From Elusimicrobia bacterium GWA2_62_23 (lineage in GTDB: Bacteria > Elusimicrobiota > Elusimicrobia > Elusimicrobiales > UBA9959), in NCBI GenBank assembly GCA_001799635.1, contig MGTV01000048.1, positions 1 through 64,000 on the forward strand: a stretch of DNA of 64,000 bases, read 5' to 3'. Positions 34,084-42,364 of the stretch are shown piece by piece; positions within the stretch are counted from its first letter, which is position 1, and every line of letters begins with the position of its first letter. The notes under the pieces were generated by a model that saw only the letters and a list, made by a program, of their open reading frames with translations, was not told where the DNA came from and did no database searches. The position numbers and the translations under genes were made by a program.

Positions 34084-36123
34084 ATGAAAAAACACTGGAA
34101 AAGAAAAGAGACCCGCGGCGCGGCCGGCGGGCACGAGGCCCTGGTAGAAGGAGTGATACAGCACAAAGGCACCTTCGCCTTCCTGCTCTCCGAAAAGCCC
34201 GGCGTCGAGGACGTTTTCATCCGCGGCCGCGGCCTGGACCTGGCCATGGACGGCGACAGGGTGCAGGCCAGGGTCCGCCCCGAAAAGAGCGGCCGCCTGG
34301 CCGGCGAGATAGTGCGCGTGGTAAAAAGGGCGCACAGTTCCATGGTGGGCATCCTCAAGAAGGTCAAGAACACCTGGGCGCTGTTCCCCGAGAAGGGCAA
34401 CGCGCCCCCGGCGCTGGTCAGCGGCTTCGCCGGCAAGCTGGCCCCGGTGGAAGGCGCTTTCGCGGTGCTGGAGGTGCAGCGCTGGCCCGAGGCCGGCGCC
34501 GGCGCTTCCGGCATAGTCACGGAAATACTCGGCGACCCCGGCGATATCCGCGCCCGGATAGATTCCATCCTGCGCGCGCGGGGCATCAACGAAGTTTTTC
34601 CCAAGGAAGTCCTGGACCAGGCCGCGGCCTTCGGCGCCCGCCTGGAACCCGCGGCCTGGAAAGGCCGCGAAATCCTTTTCGACCTGCCGATCTGCACCAT
34701 AGACGGCGCCGACGCCAAGGATTTCGACGACGCCGTTTCCCTGGAGGACCTGGGCAACGGCCTGCTGCGCCTGGGAGTGCACATAGCCGACGTGGCGAAC
34801 TACGTGAAGTCCGGCACCGAGCTGGACAAGGAAGCCTACGCCCGGGCCACCAGCGTGTACCTGCCCGACCGCGTGGTGCCCATGCTGCCGCCGGCCCTGT
34901 CGGACAATCTCTGCAGCCTGGTGCCGCGGCAGGAGCGCCTCACCATGTCGGCCTTCATGGACATAGACCGCAACGGCAAGGTAGTAAAGCGCCGCCTGGC
35001 CGAGACCGTGATCCGCTCGTGGCGCCGCTTCACCTACGAGGAGGTGCAGACCCTCCTGGAGGGCGGCAAGGTGCCGGACGTGCACAAGAGCATAGGCGAG
35101 GCCGTGCAGCGCATGGGCGCCCTTACCGACGTGCTCTACCGCCGGCGAGTACAGCGCGGCGCGCTGGACTTCAACCTGCCGGAATACAAGATAAACGCCG
35201 ACCCGCACGGCAGGCCGCTGGGCGTGTCGCTGCGCCCGCGCCTCAAGAGCCACCGCCTGATAGAGGAGTTCATGCTGCTGGCCAACGAGGCCGTGGCCAC
35301 CGAACTCTACAACGCCAAGATGCCTTTCCTGCACCGCCGGCACGACTCGCCCGACCCGCTCAAGCTCAAGGCGCTCTCCGCCGCGCTCGGCGAACTGGGC
35401 CTGACCGCGGGGCACATAGAGGGCAAGAACGCGCCCAAGGCCCTGCAGGACGTGCTCCGCCAGGCCGAGGGACACCCGCTCACCAACCTGATAAACTCGC
35501 TGATGGTGCGCAGCATGCGCCAGGCCGTTTATTCCCCGGAGTCGGAAGGCCACTTCGGCATAGCCACGCGCTTCTACTCGCACTTCACCTCGCCCATCCG
35601 GCGCTATCCCGACCTGATGACGCACCGGGCGGTCAAGGCGCTGCTGCGCGGCAAAAAAGAGAACCACGGCGCGCTGCCTCTCGAGAAAGCCGGCGTCCAC
35701 TGCTCCGAACGCGAGCGCGCGGCTTCCGACGCCGAGCACAAGTCGGTGGACATCATGCGCGCCGAGATGCTCAAGGAACTGGTGGGCTCGGTGATGGACG
35801 GCGCGGTGACCACGGTCATAGACAGCGGCGCCTTCGTGATGCTGGGCGACACCGGCGCCGAAGGCCTGCTGCGCGTGAACGGCCTGCGGCCCGGCGCGAA
35901 AGTGAAAGTGATGATAGCCAACGTGGATACCGCGGAAGGCAAGATAGACCTCTCGCTGGAAGGGCGCCCCGCGCCCGCGGCCGGCAGCAGGCCCCAGGGC
36001 GGCGGACAGGGACAGCAGCCCGCGGCGGGCCGGGAGCGCTGGAAATTCTCCGACTGGAAGAAAGGCAAGCGCGGGAACGGGGGAAGAGGCGGGGGGCGCG
36101 GACGCGGCAGGGGCAGGCGCTGA
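34084..36123 (+). CDS. rnr: Ribonuclease R (RNB-family 3'-5' exoribonuclease)
   Basis: 679 residues. Domains: cold-shock type OB fold (about 15-85: EGVIQHKGTFAFLLSEKPGVEDVFIRG), a second OB-like region, RNB catalytic domain from about 205 (ICTIDGADAKDFDDAVSL with the four metal-binding Asp; ADVANYVKSGTELDKEA; LPDRVVPMLPPALSDNLCSL; HFTSPIRRYPDLMTHR), and S1 (about 565-630). The tail is Gly/Arg-rich (GGGRGRGRGRR), a basic RNA-binding extension as seen in other RNase R proteins but of RGG character. It degrades structured RNA. An AAGGAT site precedes ATG 34084. A strong terminator follows. Confidence 0.94.
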   Translation: MKKHWKRKETRGAAGGHEALVEGVIQHKGTFAFLLSEKPGVEDVFIRGRGLDLAMDGDRVQARVRPEKSGRLAGEIVRVVKRAHSSMVGILKKVKNTWALFPEKGNAPPALVSGFAGKLAPVEGAFAVLEVQRWPEAGAGASGIVTEILGDPGDIRARIDSILRARGINEVFPKEVLDQAAAFGARLEPAAWKGREILFDLPICTIDGADAKDFDDAVSLEDLGNGLLRLGVHIADVANYVKSGTELDKEAYARATSVYLPDRVVPMLPPALSDNLCSLVPRQERLTMSAFMDIDRNGKVVKRRLAETVIRSWRRFTYEEVQTLLEGGKVPDVHKSIGEAVQRMGALTDVLYRRRVQRGALDFNLPEYKINADPHGRPLGVSLRPRLKSHRLIEEFMLLANEAVATELYNAKMPFLHRRHDSPDPLKLKALSAALGELGLTAGHIEGKNAPKALQDVLRQAEGHPLTNLINSLMVRSMRQAVYSPESEGHFGIATRFYSHFTSPIRRYPDLMTHRAVKALLRGKKENHGALPLEKAGVHCSERERAASDAEHKSVDIMRAEMLKELVGSVMDGAVTTVIDSGAFVMLGDTGAEGLLRVNGLRPGAKVKVMIANVDTAEGKIDLSLEGRPAPAAGSRPQGGGQGQQPAAGRERWKFSDWKKGKRGNGGRGGGRGRGRGRR

Positions 36124-36138
36124 AAAGCGCGGCCAAAA

Positions 36139-36170
36139 AAGAACCGGAGGAAATCCTCCGGTTCTTTTTT
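36139..36170. terminator. Bidirectional terminator after rnr
   Basis: A perfect 12-bp stem (36139-36150 with 36155-36166), loop aaat, with a T-run on plus and matching A-run (T on minus). It also ends the acid phosphatase gene. Confidence 0.93.
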
Positions 36171-36184
36171 TATTCGGCCCGCGC

Positions 36185-36910
36185 TTATTTCACCAGCAGG
36201 GCCTTCATCTTCTCTATATCTTTGCGGTAAGCCTCTGACTTCAGCAGCTCCGCGTGGTAGAGGTCGCCGAAACGCTTGCCGGCCGCGATGTCCGTGGGGA
36301 AGTGCACGCCGCCTATCACCCGGTCCATGGCTATCTCGTCCGCCTTGGCGAAGAACTCGTCGCGGCGTCCGGGCGCTATGTCGGAGAGCACGTTGGCGAA
36401 CACCCGCGAGAAAGAAGAATGCCCGCTCGGGTAGGAATAGCCGCTGCTTTTCTTTATGCAGGGCTCGGCCTGGCCGGGATAGGCCTTGAACGGGCGGGGA
36501 CGCTGCCAGCGGCCCTTCATGTTGGTAACGGCCTCTTCCAGGTCCAGCGCGATGCGCTCGAAAAACTCGACTACCTCGCCGGGCAGCGGCTCGGGGAACG
36601 GGCTTTTCTCGCCCCAGAAAGAGTCGTAAGTGGCCTTGGCCGTTTTCTTGGCCTTCTTGCAGTCGGCCTTGGTGCGCTTGTTCTGCCACTCCATGATGGT
36701 GCCGATGTCGGCGGCCTGTTCGGCCGATTCCGGGGCGGGGGGAGGGGCGAACTCCGCGGTCTTGAACAGGTCAGGCTGCACGTAGTAGACCTGCTGGGAG
36801 ATCAGGTGGGCCCGTTTAAGGGCTATCTTGGACTGGGGGGAGGAACAGGCGCTGCCGCCGAGGGCCAGCGCGAGGGCCGCCAATAGTAAATACTTTTTCG
36901 TGAAGTTCAT
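36185..36910 (-). CDS. Exported class A acid phosphatase (PAP2 superfamily)
   Basis: 241 residues from ATG 36910; a longer reading to 36937 includes the promoter and is rejected. Signal or lipoprotein-type N-terminus (LALALGGSACSS). The three PAP2 phosphatase motifs are present: KGRWQRPRPF (K-x6-RP), SYPSGHSSF (PSGH) and DRVIGGVHFPTD (usually SR-x5-H-x3-D; the Ser is Asp here). These proteins cleave phosphomonoesters in the periplasm through a vanadate-sensitive phospho-His. Distance of the motifs and the soluble build match PhoN-type rather than membrane PAP2. Confidence 0.88.
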   Translation of the reverse strand: MNFTKKYLLLAALALALGGSACSSPQSKIALKRAHLISQQVYYVQPDLFKTAEFAPPPAPESAEQAADIGTIMEWQNKRTKADCKKAKKTAKATYDSFWGEKSPFPEPLPGEVVEFFERIALDLEEAVTNMKGRWQRPRPFKAYPGQAEPCIKKSSGYSYPSGHSSFSRVFANVLSDIAPGRRDEFFAKADEIAMDRVIGGVHFPTDIAAGKRFGDLYHAELLKSEAYRKDIEKMKALLVK

Positions 36911-36917
36911 GATCCCA

Positions 36918-36923
36918 ATTATA
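36918..36923 (-). promoter_or_regulatory. -10 box of the acid phosphatase gene, leaderless
   Basis: Minus-strand TATAAT, seven bases before ATG 36910, no Shine-Dalgarno. It is back to back with the promoter at 36955. Confidence 0.6.
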
Positions 36924-36954
36924 TCACTTTGGCTCATTGCGACGCCTTTTGTAA

Positions 36955-36960
36955 TATAAT
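36955..36960 (+). promoter_or_regulatory. -10 box, leaderless start of tocopherol-cyclase-like gene
   Basis: TATAAT seven bases before ATG 36968, no Shine-Dalgarno. Only 31 bp separate it from the divergent -10 at 36918-36923, so the two polymerases would compete. Confidence 0.6.
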
Positions 36961-36967
36961 TTCACCT

Positions 36968-38134
36968 ATGCTGAGACGAACCTTTTACGCGCTGGCCTGC
37001 GCCGCCGCGCTCGCAGCGCTCGCAGCGCCCGCCGCGGCCGCGACCGCCCTGGAACAGCTCGGCCCCGCGGCCTCGGTAACGGTCCCGGCCGTGCCGGGAC
37101 CGGCGTCCGACGGCCGCAAGCCGGGCCTGGAGCAGGCCGATTACAATTACCTCATCTGGACCCCAGGCGATAACGGCGACTGGTACGAGTGGTGGTATTA
37201 CAAGGCTACCGTGCCCGGCACCGACCAGGCTTTTTATTTCTGCTACGGCGTGGTGAATCCGTGGGACAAAACGCAGTCACGCCCGGCCTCCCGCGCCTAT
37301 GTCAGCGCCGGCAACTTCCAGGAGGGCAGGACCCACGAGCAGAACTTTCCGGTCCGGGATTTCCTGGCCTCGGCTTCCTCCACCTTCGTGAAAGTCGGCG
37401 CCAACGCCGCTACCGACCGGTCGCTGAAAGGCCGCCTGCCGCTGGCCGAGGGCGGGGAATTCGCCTGGGACCTGACGCTGGAGAAGGACTGGACCTTCAA
37501 TGCCCTGGGCTGGACCATGTACGTGCCCGGCATCACCAATATCTTCTGGTTCCCGGCCCAGGCCTCGGCCCGCATGAGCGGCACCATAGTTTACGCCGGG
37601 AAGACTTACCGTCTCGACCGCGCCCCCGCCTACCAGGACCGCAACTGGGGCAGGGGATTTCCCAAGTGGTGGGCCTGGCTGGTCTCCAACCATTTCAAAG
37701 GCTCGCCCGGCACGGCGCTGGCCGCCGGCGGCGGCATGCCGAAAGTCCTCGGCAGTTTCCACATGCCCAATGCCATGGGCATAGGCCTGCGCCATAACGG
37801 CAGGGAATACGCCTTCCGCCCGAGCAAGGGCGACATCATAAAGCTGGACATCAATTTCGGCAGGTGGGAAGTACTGGCGCGCAACCGCGACGGGCAGCGC
37901 ATCTCCATCTCCGCGTACGCGCCCAGGGAAAAATTCCTGCTGCTCAAGTTTATGGCCCCTGAGGGCCGCGAGTTCTACGACTACGAGGCCCTCCAGGGGA
38001 ACATAAAAGTGAAGCTCTACGAGGGCGAGAAGCTGGTGGCCGACCTGGAGACCGACGAAGGCGGCATAGAGTTCGGCTCCGGCGAGCCGCAGGACTTCGC
38101 CCGCCTCTTCACCGCCGAACATAAACTGCAATAA
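36968..38134 (+). CDS. Exported tocopherol-cyclase/CrtC-like lipocalin-fold protein
   Basis: 388 residues from ATG 36968, which starts a signal peptide (MLRRTFYALACAAALAALAAPAAA). Features of the tocopherol cyclase/AttH-CrtC lipocalin-like group are GDWYEWWYYKATVPGTDQAFYF, the diagnostic YQDRNWGRGFPKWWAWLVSNHF (compare EKNWG in cyclases), and repeated beta strands such as GIGLRHNGREYAFRPSKGD and KFLLLKFMAPEGREFYDYEALQGNI. Members act on isoprenoid-type lipids, but only cyclases of plants and cyanobacteria have known substrates. Here it is periplasmic or surface-exposed. An in-frame TTG at 36929 is rejected. Confidence 0.72.
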   Translation: MLRRTFYALACAAALAALAAPAAAATALEQLGPAASVTVPAVPGPASDGRKPGLEQADYNYLIWTPGDNGDWYEWWYYKATVPGTDQAFYFCYGVVNPWDKTQSRPASRAYVSAGNFQEGRTHEQNFPVRDFLASASSTFVKVGANAATDRSLKGRLPLAEGGEFAWDLTLEKDWTFNALGWTMYVPGITNIFWFPAQASARMSGTIVYAGKTYRLDRAPAYQDRNWGRGFPKWWAWLVSNHFKGSPGTALAAGGGMPKVLGSFHMPNAMGIGLRHNGREYAFRPSKGDIIKLDINFGRWEVLARNRDGQRISISAYAPREKFLLLKFMAPEGREFYDYEALQGNIKVKLYEGEKLVADLETDEGGIEFGSGEPQDFARLFTAEHKLQ

Positions 38135-38155
38135 AGAAGCTGGGCCAGCCGCTAG

Positions 38156-38182
38156 ACCGCCGGGCTTCCCCGGCGGTTTTGC
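38156..38182 (+). terminator. Rho-independent terminator
   Basis: accgccggg (38156-38164) pairs with cccggcggt (38169-38177), loop cttc, then tttgcttt. Confidence 0.85.
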
Positions 38183-38252
38183 TTTAGTGCGGGGAGAAGG
38201 AGCCGGAGCGTTCCCGGAGTGAGCGTTAGGGCGCAGTGCCTGGCGAAGGGGC

Positions 38253-38372
38253 GGGCGGGGTATTGGGCCGAGCACCCGTTGGGGAGGGGGGGCCCCGCCA
38301 TAATTTCCCCGGGCGGGGGGGAACCGCGCAACGGTTCCCTGCAGTCCGGGTGAGCGGCCTAATACCCCGTCC
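38253..38372. repeat. Structured intergenic element: long imperfect inverted repeat with inner hairpin
   Basis: 26-nt arms (38253-38278 and 38347-38372) pair at 24 positions if G-U is allowed, enclosing 68 nt. Inside, gggaaccg (38319-38326) pairs perfectly with cggttccc (38332-38339). No open frame with coding character spans it. It could be a non-coding RNA, a leader-like structure or a small inverted-repeat mobile element. Confidence 0.5.
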
Positions 38373-38388
38373 GACCCTTAACAAATCA

Positions 38389-38417
38389 TTGTAAACGCGC
38401 GGGAAAAATTAAATAAT
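38389..38417 (+). promoter_or_regulatory. Promoter for the M20 peptidase operon, leaderless
   Basis: TTGTAA (38389-38394), 17-bp spacer, AATAAT (38412-38417), then six bases to ATG 38424 with no Shine-Dalgarno. Confidence 0.55.
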
Positions 38418-38423
38418 AGTCCT

Positions 38424-39593
38424 ATGACACCGGCCATTAACGAGAAGCGCATGGTCCAGCTGTTCTGCGACCTCGCTAAGATCACTTCCCTTTCCGGCAA
38501 AGAAGGCGCCATCGCCCGCCGCCTCTCCATCCTCCTCAAGTTCATGGGCGCCGAAGTCTTCATAGACGACGCCGGCCGCAAGATAGGCGGCGAGACCGGC
38601 AACCTCATAGCGCGCTGGCCCGGCACCATCCCCGGCGAGCCTTTCCTGCTGTCCGCCCATATGGACACCGTGGGCCCCGCCGACAACGTGAAGCCCGTGG
38701 TCACCAGGGACCGCGTCTCCTCCGACGGCACCACCATCCTCGGCGCCGACTGCAAGGCAGGCATAGCCATCATCCTCGAGGTCCTCAAGACCATCGAAGA
38801 CAACCACCTGCACCACCCGCCCATCGAGGCCGTTTTCACCATCAGCGAGGAGATGGCGCTCATGGGCGCCAAGTACCTTGACTATTCCAAGCTGCGCTCC
38901 CGCTACGGCCTCATCTTCGACAACGAACAGGGCATAGAGCACGTCATCACCAGCGCCCCCGCCGCCGACAAGATGGACATAAAGGTGTACGGCGCCGCCG
39001 CACATTCCGGCGTGGCCCCGGAAAAGGGCATCTCCGCCATCAAGGTGGTCTCAAGCGCCATCGCCGGCATGAAGCTGGGCCGCATCGACAGCGAGACCAC
39101 CGCCAATATCGGCTTCATCTCCGGCGGCAACGCCATCAACATAGTGCCGCCCCTGGTGGAGCTCTCCGGCGAAGCCCGCTCCCACGACCCGGCCAAGCTC
39201 AAGAAGCAGACCCGCCACATGGAAGACTGCCTCAGGAAAGCGGTGAAGAAGATCAAGGTCCGCGCCGACGGCCGCCTGGTGACGCCCCGCTACGAATTCC
39301 TGCTCGAACAGAAATTCCCGAACCTCCGCATAGACAAGGCCAACCCGGTGCTGGCCCTCATAGCCGCCGCCATGAAAGAAGAGGGCCTGAAGATGAAGCC
39401 CTCCGCCTCCGGTGGCGGCACCGACGGCAACATCCTCTACGGCCACGGCATCAAGGCGCCCATCCTCTCCACCGGCATGCGCGACGTGCACACCACCCAC
39501 GAGTACCTGGACCTCAAGGATTTCTTCGCCTGCGCCCGCCTCACGCTGAAAGTGATAGAAGGCTGGACCAGGACCGGCAACTCTAAGAACTAA
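38424..39593 (+). CDS. M20-family peptidase (peptidase T-like)
   Basis: 389 residues, a two-zinc aminopeptidase or carboxypeptidase cleaving short peptides. Metal-site motifs: H79-x-D81 in SAHMDTV, D109 in GADCKAG, the catalytic/bridging Glu pair in ISEEMALMGA (about 142-143), and the C-terminal MRDVHTTHEYL His. The dimerisation lid starts near AAAHSGVAPEKGISAI. GADCKAGIA and the lid sequence put it nearest the PepT-like tripeptidase group. It is six bases upstream of an oligopeptide transporter, so peptide uptake and hydrolysis are coupled. Its start is leaderless. Confidence 0.9.
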   Translation: MTPAINEKRMVQLFCDLAKITSLSGKEGAIARRLSILLKFMGAEVFIDDAGRKIGGETGNLIARWPGTIPGEPFLLSAHMDTVGPADNVKPVVTRDRVSSDGTTILGADCKAGIAIILEVLKTIEDNHLHHPPIEAVFTISEEMALMGAKYLDYSKLRSRYGLIFDNEQGIEHVITSAPAADKMDIKVYGAAAHSGVAPEKGISAIKVVSSAIAGMKLGRIDSETTANIGFISGGNAINIVPPLVELSGEARSHDPAKLKKQTRHMEDCLRKAVKKIKVRADGRLVTPRYEFLLEQKFPNLRIDKANPVLALIAAAMKEEGLKMKPSASGGGTDGNILYGHGIKAPILSTGMRDVHTTHEYLDLKDFFACARLTLKVIEGWTRTGNSKN

Positions 39594-39599
39594 GGACCT

Positions 39600-41789
39600 A
39601 TGGAACAGAAAAAAAGCGGAGCCCTGAGCGAATACCAGTTCAAGCCTTATGTGGACACGGGCAAGAGCATTCCCGAATTCACCTTCCAGGCCGTCATACT
39701 GGGCTTCATCCTCTCAGTGGTCTTCAACGCAGCCAACGCCTACCTGGGTCTGAAGATCGGCATGACCGTGTCGGCCTCCATCCCGTCGGCCATCATCTCC
39801 ATGACGGTGCTGCGCATCATCCTGCCCAAGTTCTTCGGCCGCACCGCCACCATCCTGGAGAACAACGCCGTGCACGCCTTCGCCTCCATCGGCGAGTCGC
39901 TCGCCGCCGCCATCATCTTCACCGTGCCGGCCATCTTCTTCATGGGCGGCAAGATCACCAACTCCATGGTCTTCCTGCTGGGCCTCACCGGCGGCATCCT
40001 GGGCCTGCTGATGATGATCCCGCTGCGCCACTCGCTCATGGTGAAGGAGCACAAGAACCTGCCCTTCCCCGAAGGCAGCGCCTGCGCCAAGGTGCTCATA
40101 GCCGGCGACCAGGGCGGCGCCTCCGCCAAGCCCGTCTTCGCCGGCATGCTCACGGGCGGCCTGTTCAAATTCGTCATGAGCGGCTTCCTGCTGTTCCGCG
40201 ACACGATCTCCTGGAGCTTCGCCTCGCTCAACAAGGCGGGGTTCGGCTACGAGATCTCGCCGCTCTTCCTGGGCGTGGGCTACCTCGTCGGGTTACGCAT
40301 AGCCGCGGTGATGTTCGCCGGCGGCGCCTTCGGCTACTGGGTGCTCATCCCGGCCATCAACGCTTTCGGCGGCGCCAACATAGTCTCGCCCGGCACCATC
40401 CCCATAGCCGACATGACCACCGCCGACATCCGCGGCACCTATGTAAAATACATCGGCGCCGGCGGCGTGGCCTTCGGCGGCCTTATCAGTGTCATCCGCT
40501 CGCTGCCGGACATCATCTCCTCGGTGAAGGGCAGCGTGGCGGCCCTCACGGTAAGGGCGGGGGAGAAGCAGGGCGCGCAGGCGGCCTGCGAGAAGGATTT
40601 CGAGAACAACTACATCGTCTGGGCCGGCGGCATCCTGGGCGCCATCATCGGTATTTTCGCCTTCGAGATCCCCTGGCACCTCGGGCCCGCCAGCTGGGAC
40701 CCGGTGCTGCAGCTGTTCGCCGGCGTGATCACGCGCGTTTTCCTGGCCGGCTCCGCCGGGGCGCTCATTCTCGGCTTCTGCTTCTGGGCCATAGCCCGCG
40801 GCTCGGCCAAGGCCTGCCACAAGTTCCTGCGCATCGAACAGGACACCCCGCTGCCCATGGTGCTCGCCGGGGTGGTCGCGATGTTCCTGCTCCTCTGGCT
40901 GGTCCCTATGTTCGACCTCACCTTCGTGGAAGCCCTGATAGTGGTGGTGTTCTGCATGTTCTTCGTGGCGGTCAGCGCGCGCATGGTGGGCCTCATCGGC
41001 ACCACCAACCAGCCGGTGTCCGGCATGACCATCACCGCCCTGCTGTCGCTCACGCTCATCTTCGTCTTCATCGGCCACGACAAGGAGACCGCCAAGGTGG
41101 CGGCCATCATGGCCGGCGCCGTGGTGTGCATCGCCATCTCCGTTTCGGGCGACCTGTCGCAGGACCTCAAGACCGCCGCCCTCATAGGCGCCACGCCCTG
41201 GAAGGTGCAGCTGGCGCAGATCTCCGGCGCGCTGGTCTCGGCCGTGCGCTCCGGCTTCATCCTGCTGCTGCTCTACATGGCCTTCGGTCTGGGCGCGCCC
41301 ACGCCGGAGCATCCCAATCCGCTGGAAGCCCCGCAGGCCCAGCTCATGGCGAAGTTAGTGGAGGGCGCCACCGGCGGCTCCCTGCCGTGGCTGCTGCTCG
41401 GCCTGGGCGGCGCCATAGGTCTGGTCTGCGAGCTCGCCGGCGTCTCGGCGCTCGCTTTCTCCATCGGCCTGTACCTGCCCATCACCAACTGGCCCATGAT
41501 CCTGCTGGGCGGCCTCATAGCCTGGTTCGTCTCGCGCAAGGCCGGCGGCGCGCCCGAAGAGGAGCACGACCCCGGCTCGCTGTTCGCCTCCGGCCTGATA
41601 GCCGGCGACGCGCTCATGGGCATAGGCATAGCCGGCATCATAGTGCTCAAATGGAACGACGCGCTGAAACTGCGCGACCCGTGGGCCGGCAGCTTCGCTT
41701 TCGAGGCGGTGCTCTCCACCGCGCTCTACCTCGGCATCGCCGTAGCGCTGTACCTGGTAGCCAGGAAAAAACACAGGAAGGCCGCGTAA
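39600..41789 (+). CDS. OPT-family oligopeptide transporter
   Basis: 729 residues with about fifteen membrane segments. It belongs to the OPT family, which imports small peptides or metal chelates with protons. Family segments include GFILSVVFNAANAYLGLKIGMTVSASIPSA near the N-terminus, LPFPEGSACAKVLIAGD, FWAIARGSAKACH, GTTNQPVSGMTI, SGDLSQDLKTAALIGATPWKVQ and GLYLPITNWPMILLGG. The Lys/Gln-containing SGDLSQDLKT block is highly conserved in bacterial OPTs. An AAGGA site precedes ATG 39600. It forms an operon with the upstream M20 peptidase and downstream methyltransferase (TAATG overlap). Confidence 0.93.
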   Translation: MEQKKSGALSEYQFKPYVDTGKSIPEFTFQAVILGFILSVVFNAANAYLGLKIGMTVSASIPSAIISMTVLRIILPKFFGRTATILENNAVHAFASIGESLAAAIIFTVPAIFFMGGKITNSMVFLLGLTGGILGLLMMIPLRHSLMVKEHKNLPFPEGSACAKVLIAGDQGGASAKPVFAGMLTGGLFKFVMSGFLLFRDTISWSFASLNKAGFGYEISPLFLGVGYLVGLRIAAVMFAGGAFGYWVLIPAINAFGGANIVSPGTIPIADMTTADIRGTYVKYIGAGGVAFGGLISVIRSLPDIISSVKGSVAALTVRAGEKQGAQAACEKDFENNYIVWAGGILGAIIGIFAFEIPWHLGPASWDPVLQLFAGVITRVFLAGSAGALILGFCFWAIARGSAKACHKFLRIEQDTPLPMVLAGVVAMFLLLWLVPMFDLTFVEALIVVVFCMFFVAVSARMVGLIGTTNQPVSGMTITALLSLTLIFVFIGHDKETAKVAAIMAGAVVCIAISVSGDLSQDLKTAALIGATPWKVQLAQISGALVSAVRSGFILLLLYMAFGLGAPTPEHPNPLEAPQAQLMAKLVEGATGGSLPWLLLGLGGAIGLVCELAGVSALAFSIGLYLPITNWPMILLGGLIAWFVSRKAGGAPEEEHDPGSLFASGLIAGDALMGIGIAGIIVLKWNDALKLRDPWAGSFAFEAVLSTALYLGIAVALYLVARKKHRKAA

Positions 41790-42364
41790 TGCCCCATATC
41801 TTCGACCCTGAAGACCGCCACAAGCTCGACAACCCGCAGCGCCGCGAGGCCATGCCGCCCGAGGAGACGCTGGTGAAGGCCGGCATCAAGCCCGGCGACG
41901 TGATACTGGACCTGGGCTGCGGCATGGGCTACTTCGCTATCCCGGCTTCCCGCATGGTAGGCCCGCGCGGCATGGTTTACGCCGTGGACGCCTCCGGCGT
42001 GATGCTGGCGGAACTGCGCTCCAAGACCGCTTCCACCGGCATCTTCAATATCCAGACCTTCCAGACCAGGATAGGCAAACTGGAAGTTCCCGCCGCCGAC
42101 TACACGCTGGCCCTGCTGGCCAACGTCCTGCACGAGGTGGACGACAAGAAAAGTTTCCTGGCCGCGCTCGCCGCCGCGCTCAAGCCCGGAACGAAACTTT
42201 CCATCATAGAGTGGAAAAAGGCCGAAACCCCGGCGGGCCCTCCCGTCAAAGAGCGCCTCTCCGAAGACGAACTCCAGGTGCTGCTCAAGAAGGCCGGCTT
42301 CACGGAGCCGGCCGCCAGCGAGCTCACGCCTTCCAGCCTGCTCTTCACCTGCCTGAAAAAATGA
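41789..42364 (+). CDS. Class I SAM-dependent methyltransferase
   Basis: 191 residues. SAM-binding motif I is DVILDLGCGMGYFAIPA (about 38-54), acidic motif II follows in VYAVDAS, and ANVLHEVDDKKSFL and LKPGTKLSIIEWKKAE are the post-motif strands of UbiE/Methyltransf_11-type proteins. It begins with a His-containing FDPEDRHKLDNPQRR segment. Substrate unknown. Start overlaps the OPT stop, and its own stop overlaps the lnt start (ATGA), so it sits in an operon with envelope genes. Confidence 0.85.
   Translation: MPHIFDPEDRHKLDNPQRREAMPPEETLVKAGIKPGDVILDLGCGMGYFAIPASRMVGPRGMVYAVDASGVMLAELRSKTASTGIFNIQTFQTRIGKLEVPAADYTLALLANVLHEVDDKKSFLAALAAALKPGTKLSIIEWKKAETPAGPPVKERLSEDELQVLLKKAGFTEPAASELTPSSLLFTCLKK

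Noticed and set aside
36929..36970. TTG 36929 as start of the tocopherol-cyclase-like gene
   Set aside because: The extension has no signal-peptide character and contains the -10 box; ATG 36968 starts a clean signal peptide.
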